33,755 bases of DNA from Streptomyces sp. CT34. Its GTDB lineage: Bacteria; Actinomycetota; Actinomycetes; Streptomycetales; Streptomycetaceae. The DNA lies in contig NZ_KN708638.1 in NCBI RefSeq assembly GCF_000805335.1, positions 783,844 through 817,598 on the forward strand, in the 5' to 3' direction. The notes below the pieces were generated by a model. It was not told the origin of the DNA. It was given only the letters and a program-made list of their open reading frames with translations, and made no database searches. Numbering within the stretch: the stretch's first letter is position 1; each line of letters opens with the position of its first letter. Made by a program: the position numbers and the translations under genes. This document shows, in pieces, positions 31,586-33,755 of this stretch.

Positions 31586-31695
31586 CGCCGCCACGCTCAA
31601 CTGTTGGTCGCCGGTGAGGTGTTGACTGCTGTTGAGTGATCGAATGGGGTAGAGCGGGGCGTCCTCCCTTGCGCACCGGCCGCCCCCTCGGTCAC

Positions 31696-32172
31696 CTACT
31701 CCATCACCGCCCTGGCCGCGTCGAGAAAGGCCAGCCGGTTGTTCTCCAGGTAATCGCGCACGCTTTCGCCGTCGGGCAGTCCGTCCCACACGGTCCGGTT
31801 GAGGTCGAGGAAGTAGGCGCGCGCCGCATCGTGGACAGGCAGCGGGAATTGCAGCCTTATCAACCGCTCCGCGACCCACAACCGGTTCATCACGTCCTGG
31901 GTCCTGACCGCCCAGGTGTCCGTCTCCTCCCACCGGGACGGACGCGAAAACGCACACCGCTCCGCCTCGGCGCCTACCTCGACGAACCTCTCCAACAGCG
32001 CAAGGCGTTCCGCACGCCGGGATTCCGACAACGTGACCCGCTGCCGCTGCTGCTCGGCACGCTCGGCCGACCGCTGCGTCGCGTGCTGGACGAGGAAGGA
32101 CAGCACACCACCGAGCGCAACGCCGCCCAGCGATATGAGAGATACCCAGACCTGACCCGACATGGCGGCCAT
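31696..32172 (-). CDS. Single-helix membrane protein, unknown function
   Basis: The 158-residue protein starts at the ATG at 32172 (or 32163). It has one N-terminal membrane helix (WVSLISLGGVALGGVLSFLVQ, about 9-30) and then a charged coiled-coil-like helix (residues 32-65: ATQRSAERAEQQRQRVTLSESRR). A helical domain follows (ERCAFSRPSRWEETDTW, AYFLDLNRTVWDGLPDGESVRDYL). This architecture recurs in uncharacterised Streptomyces proteins. The start is not helped by a ribosome site. It lies 58 bp downstream of the PIG-L gene on the same strand and may be co-transcribed with it. Confidence 0.7.
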   Translation of the reverse strand: MAAMSGQVWVSLISLGGVALGGVLSFLVQHATQRSAERAEQQRQRVTLSESRRAERLALLERFVEVGAEAERCAFSRPSRWEETDTWAVRTQDVMNRLWVAERLIRLQFPLPVHDAARAYFLDLNRTVWDGLPDGESVRDYLENNRLAFLDAARAVME

Positions 32173-32230
32173 CGTGCCATGATGCCGATCCCGGTCTGGT
32201 GAGGGTCCGTCTTCTCTCCCGCTCTCCTCC

Positions 32231-33016
32231 TCAGGCAGTCAGCTCCGTTTGGGCTGCGGCCGTGGTGACGGGGTCGTGGCGGATGTACCACTCGGTGGAA
32301 AGGAGCCGCTGCTGTGCCTCGGCGGGAAGGGCGGCGATCAGGCCGGGGAGGGCTCCGCGCGTCACCTCGGTGCGGTGGGCCAGGACGGCCGCAAGCTTCC
32401 GTGCCAGCCAGGGGTTGACGTCGACGGTGGCGGTGACCCGTTCGTCCGGGACGGTGTACTGCGCCTTGCCGCTGTGGGCCAGGTCGCTCAGGGCCGGTAC
32501 GGCCGAGTGCGGGTGCGTGGCCAGATAGACGGCACTCGGCTGCCAGGGGGCGCCGGTGTCGGGGTAGAGGCGCTCCAGTCCGGATGCCTGGACTGCGAGC
32601 AGGGTGATTCGGTGGGTGTGCACATGGTCGGGATGGCCGGTCATTCCACCGTAGGCGTCATGCGTGACGACGATCTCCGGGCGGAATTCCCTGAGTTGCG
32701 CCACCAGCCGTCCGACCGCCTCGTCGAGCGGCGCTTCGCAGAACCGCGGGCTGCCAGGGGCGGACTGTGGTACGCGGGCGTCGGCGTAGCCCAGCATTCG
32801 TGGTGTGCCGGCGCCGAGGATGCGGAGCGCCTCGGCCAGTTCGGCGGCGCGGGCGGTGTCCGCGGCCCAGGTTGCCGTGACCACTGCGGTGCGGGCGCCC
32901 GCGGCGGCGTGCCGGGCGAGCACTCCGCCCGCGGCCAGTGACTCGTCGTCGGGGTGGGCGAACACCGCGAGCAGGCTCGGCGTATGTCCGGCGGAAATTG
33001 TGTCGTCGGCTGTCAT
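32231..33016 (-). CDS. PIG-L/LmbE family deacetylase
   Basis: The 261-residue protein has the PIG-L metal-binding motif AHPDDES (about 20-26) with FAHPDDE, and the second motif GHPDHVHTHR (about 127-136), together giving the His-Asp-His zinc site. It would remove an acetyl group from an N-acetylglucosamine-type substrate. MshB and the mycothiol-conjugate amidase Mca belong to the same fold and have a similar start, so a thiol-metabolism role is possible but not shown. It has no signal peptide and is thus cytosolic. The start is the ATG at 33016. It is first in a likely operon with the membrane protein gene 58 bp downstream. Confidence 0.9.
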   Translation of the reverse strand: MTADDTISAGHTPSLLAVFAHPDDESLAAGGVLARHAAAGARTAVVTATWAADTARAAELAEALRILGAGTPRMLGYADARVPQSAPGSPRFCEAPLDEAVGRLVAQLREFRPEIVVTHDAYGGMTGHPDHVHTHRITLLAVQASGLERLYPDTGAPWQPSAVYLATHPHSAVPALSDLAHSGKAQYTVPDERVTATVDVNPWLARKLAAVLAHRTEVTRGALPGLIAALPAEAQQRLLSTEWYIRHDPVTTAAAQTELTA

Positions 33017-33691
33017 GTTGTTGCCTGCCTCTCAGCTGACTGCCGCCACGTTGGCTCGTGGCATGGCGAGACCTGGTAGTTCTGCGTGATGACGCGTGTT
33101 CGTCGCGGTGTGGTTGCGGGTGGAAGGACACCGAGGAGCGGGGCCGGTACCGGACCTTCCACACTCCTGGGGTTGCCTGGGGCCAGACCCGGCACGATGT
33201 GTTCGACCATGTCCAGGCGACCGGAAGCGTCCAGGCGACCGGATACACGTTCATGTTCCTTGCCGAACTCGCGGCGATGCTCGTCGAGTTGCTGCGGTCA
33301 GTTCGCTGGTCGGTCAAGATCGCTGGTCGGTCAACGCCGTTGGTCCATCAATGCTGTTGGATCGAAGCCCCCTACGTCGGCTTGGGCCGCTGCGCGCCGG
33401 ATGCCTCGCGCGCCGGCTGGTACCTGTCCGTTCCTCGCATCGCCCTGCTGTGGTGGCCGCTGTGGACTGCACTGACGGTCCGGAGCCTGCGCAGACCGCG
33501 GTTCCGCTCCGTGATCTCTGCCTGGTCACGCAGCTGACGGCGGTCTTCGCGCTGACGTTCCGGTCGGGAGGCCGGGCCGGGTGGGGCGCAGCGGGGACGG
33601 CGCCGGGACAGCTGCGCGGTCGAGGGCCGTGGGGTACCCCGCGCGGGACCTCGATCGCCGGGGGCGCCGGGCGGAGCGATATAACAGCGGT
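33017..33691. other. Gene-poor region with two direct repeats
   Basis: No gene is supported. GTCCAGGCGACCGGA occurs twice at 18-bp period (33211-33225 and 33229-33243), and TCGCTGGTCGGTCAA twice at 17-bp period (33303-33317 and 33320-33334). A frame on the + strand (33058-33537) with CGCGWKDTEERGRYRT at its start has mixed codon use and no domain; it may be a decayed gene. Confidence 0.4.
33680..33685 (+). promoter_or_regulatory. -10-like TATAAC before a leaderless start
   Basis: TATAAC ends 6 nt before the ATG at 33692, the same distance as at the DHA2 transporter start. Transcription would then begin at or next to the start codon. Confidence 0.45.
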
Positions 33692-33755
33692 ATGGCGCGA
33701 CAAGCGAAGGACGAAGGCGAGCCGGTTCCGGCGGACCGGCTGGGGGGGGGGCCCC
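33692..33755 (+). CDS. 5' end of an unidentified gene cut by the contig end
   Basis: The ATG at 33692 opens MARQAKDEGEPVPADRL before the sequence runs into a G/C homopolymer and ends. There is no ribosome site, but TATAAC at the right distance suggests a leaderless transcript. Too little is present to name the product; the last bases may be unreliable. Confidence 0.4.
   Translation, partial: MARQAKDEGEPVPADRLGGGP

Noticed and set aside
33740..33755. Run of G followed by CCCC at the right edge
   Set aside because: More likely a low-quality contig end than a biological signal.
1..33755. Secondary-metabolite gene cluster or prophage
   Set aside because: No polyketide or peptide synthetase, no integrase, transposase or phage structural gene is visible; the genes are scattered single units.

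Overview
The window looks like part of a Streptomyces (or close actinomycete) chromosome. GC is very high, codon third positions are G/C-rich, GTG starts are common, and there are many one-component regulators (AraC, two TetR, MarR, DauR-like). Many secreted proteins begin with typical Streptomyces signal peptides, and an amidase gene carries one rare TTA codon of the kind that needs the bldA tRNA. I found no rRNA, tRNA, CRISPR array, intact insertion sequence or large biosynthetic cluster. The right edge ends in a G/C homopolymer and looks like a contig end; the left edge cuts through an AraC-type regulator gene.

Layout. 1-3000: AraC regulator divergent from a DUF2000 gene, then a SAM methyltransferase divergent from a TetR regulator. 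3200-7150: three small secreted proteins, a PdxI/YdbC-like aldo/keto reductase and a SnoaL/DUF4440-like protein. 7300-10650: a MarR regulator, a prolipoprotein diacylglyceryl transferase (lgt) and a DHA2-type drug efflux transporter. The promoter regions of lgt and of the transporter share an identical 16-bp sequence, which suggests one regulator acting on both. 10700-12775: a PLP serine/threonine dehydratase behind a DauR/YheO-type regulator whose upstream region holds repeated palindromes. 13100-19460: a small secreted protein, an SDR oxidoreductase, a secreted S53 (sedolisin) protease, a small membrane protein, another small secreted protein and a secreted amidase with the TTA codon. 19676-21461: a GNAT, then an SRPBCC protein divergent from a TetR regulator. 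21770-23435: a probable copper operon (DUF6153 membrane protein plus Met/His-rich lipoprotein) behind a CsoR-like inverted repeat. 23631-25283: an ECF sigma factor fused to a zinc-finger-like anti-sigma segment, one membrane helix and an extracellular CAP domain. 25799-28409: a secreted papain-family (C1) protease, the relic of an amidohydrolase, and a PAS-SpoIIE phosphatase. 29180-33016: a GNAT, a His/Gly-rich secreted protein, a nucleotidyltransferase with a coupled upstream small ORF, a membrane protein and a PIG-L deacetylase.

Functionally the region is dominated by the cell surface and its regulation: six small exported proteins of 63-120 residues, two proteases of different catalytic classes, an amidase, a lipoprotein with its copper-type promoter, a lipoprotein-modifying enzyme, an efflux pump and a membrane-tethered sigma factor. 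The observations most worth following are the sigma-CAP fusion, the shared MarR-type promoter/operator, the copper-type operator with its His-rich operon, and the small secreted protein families.
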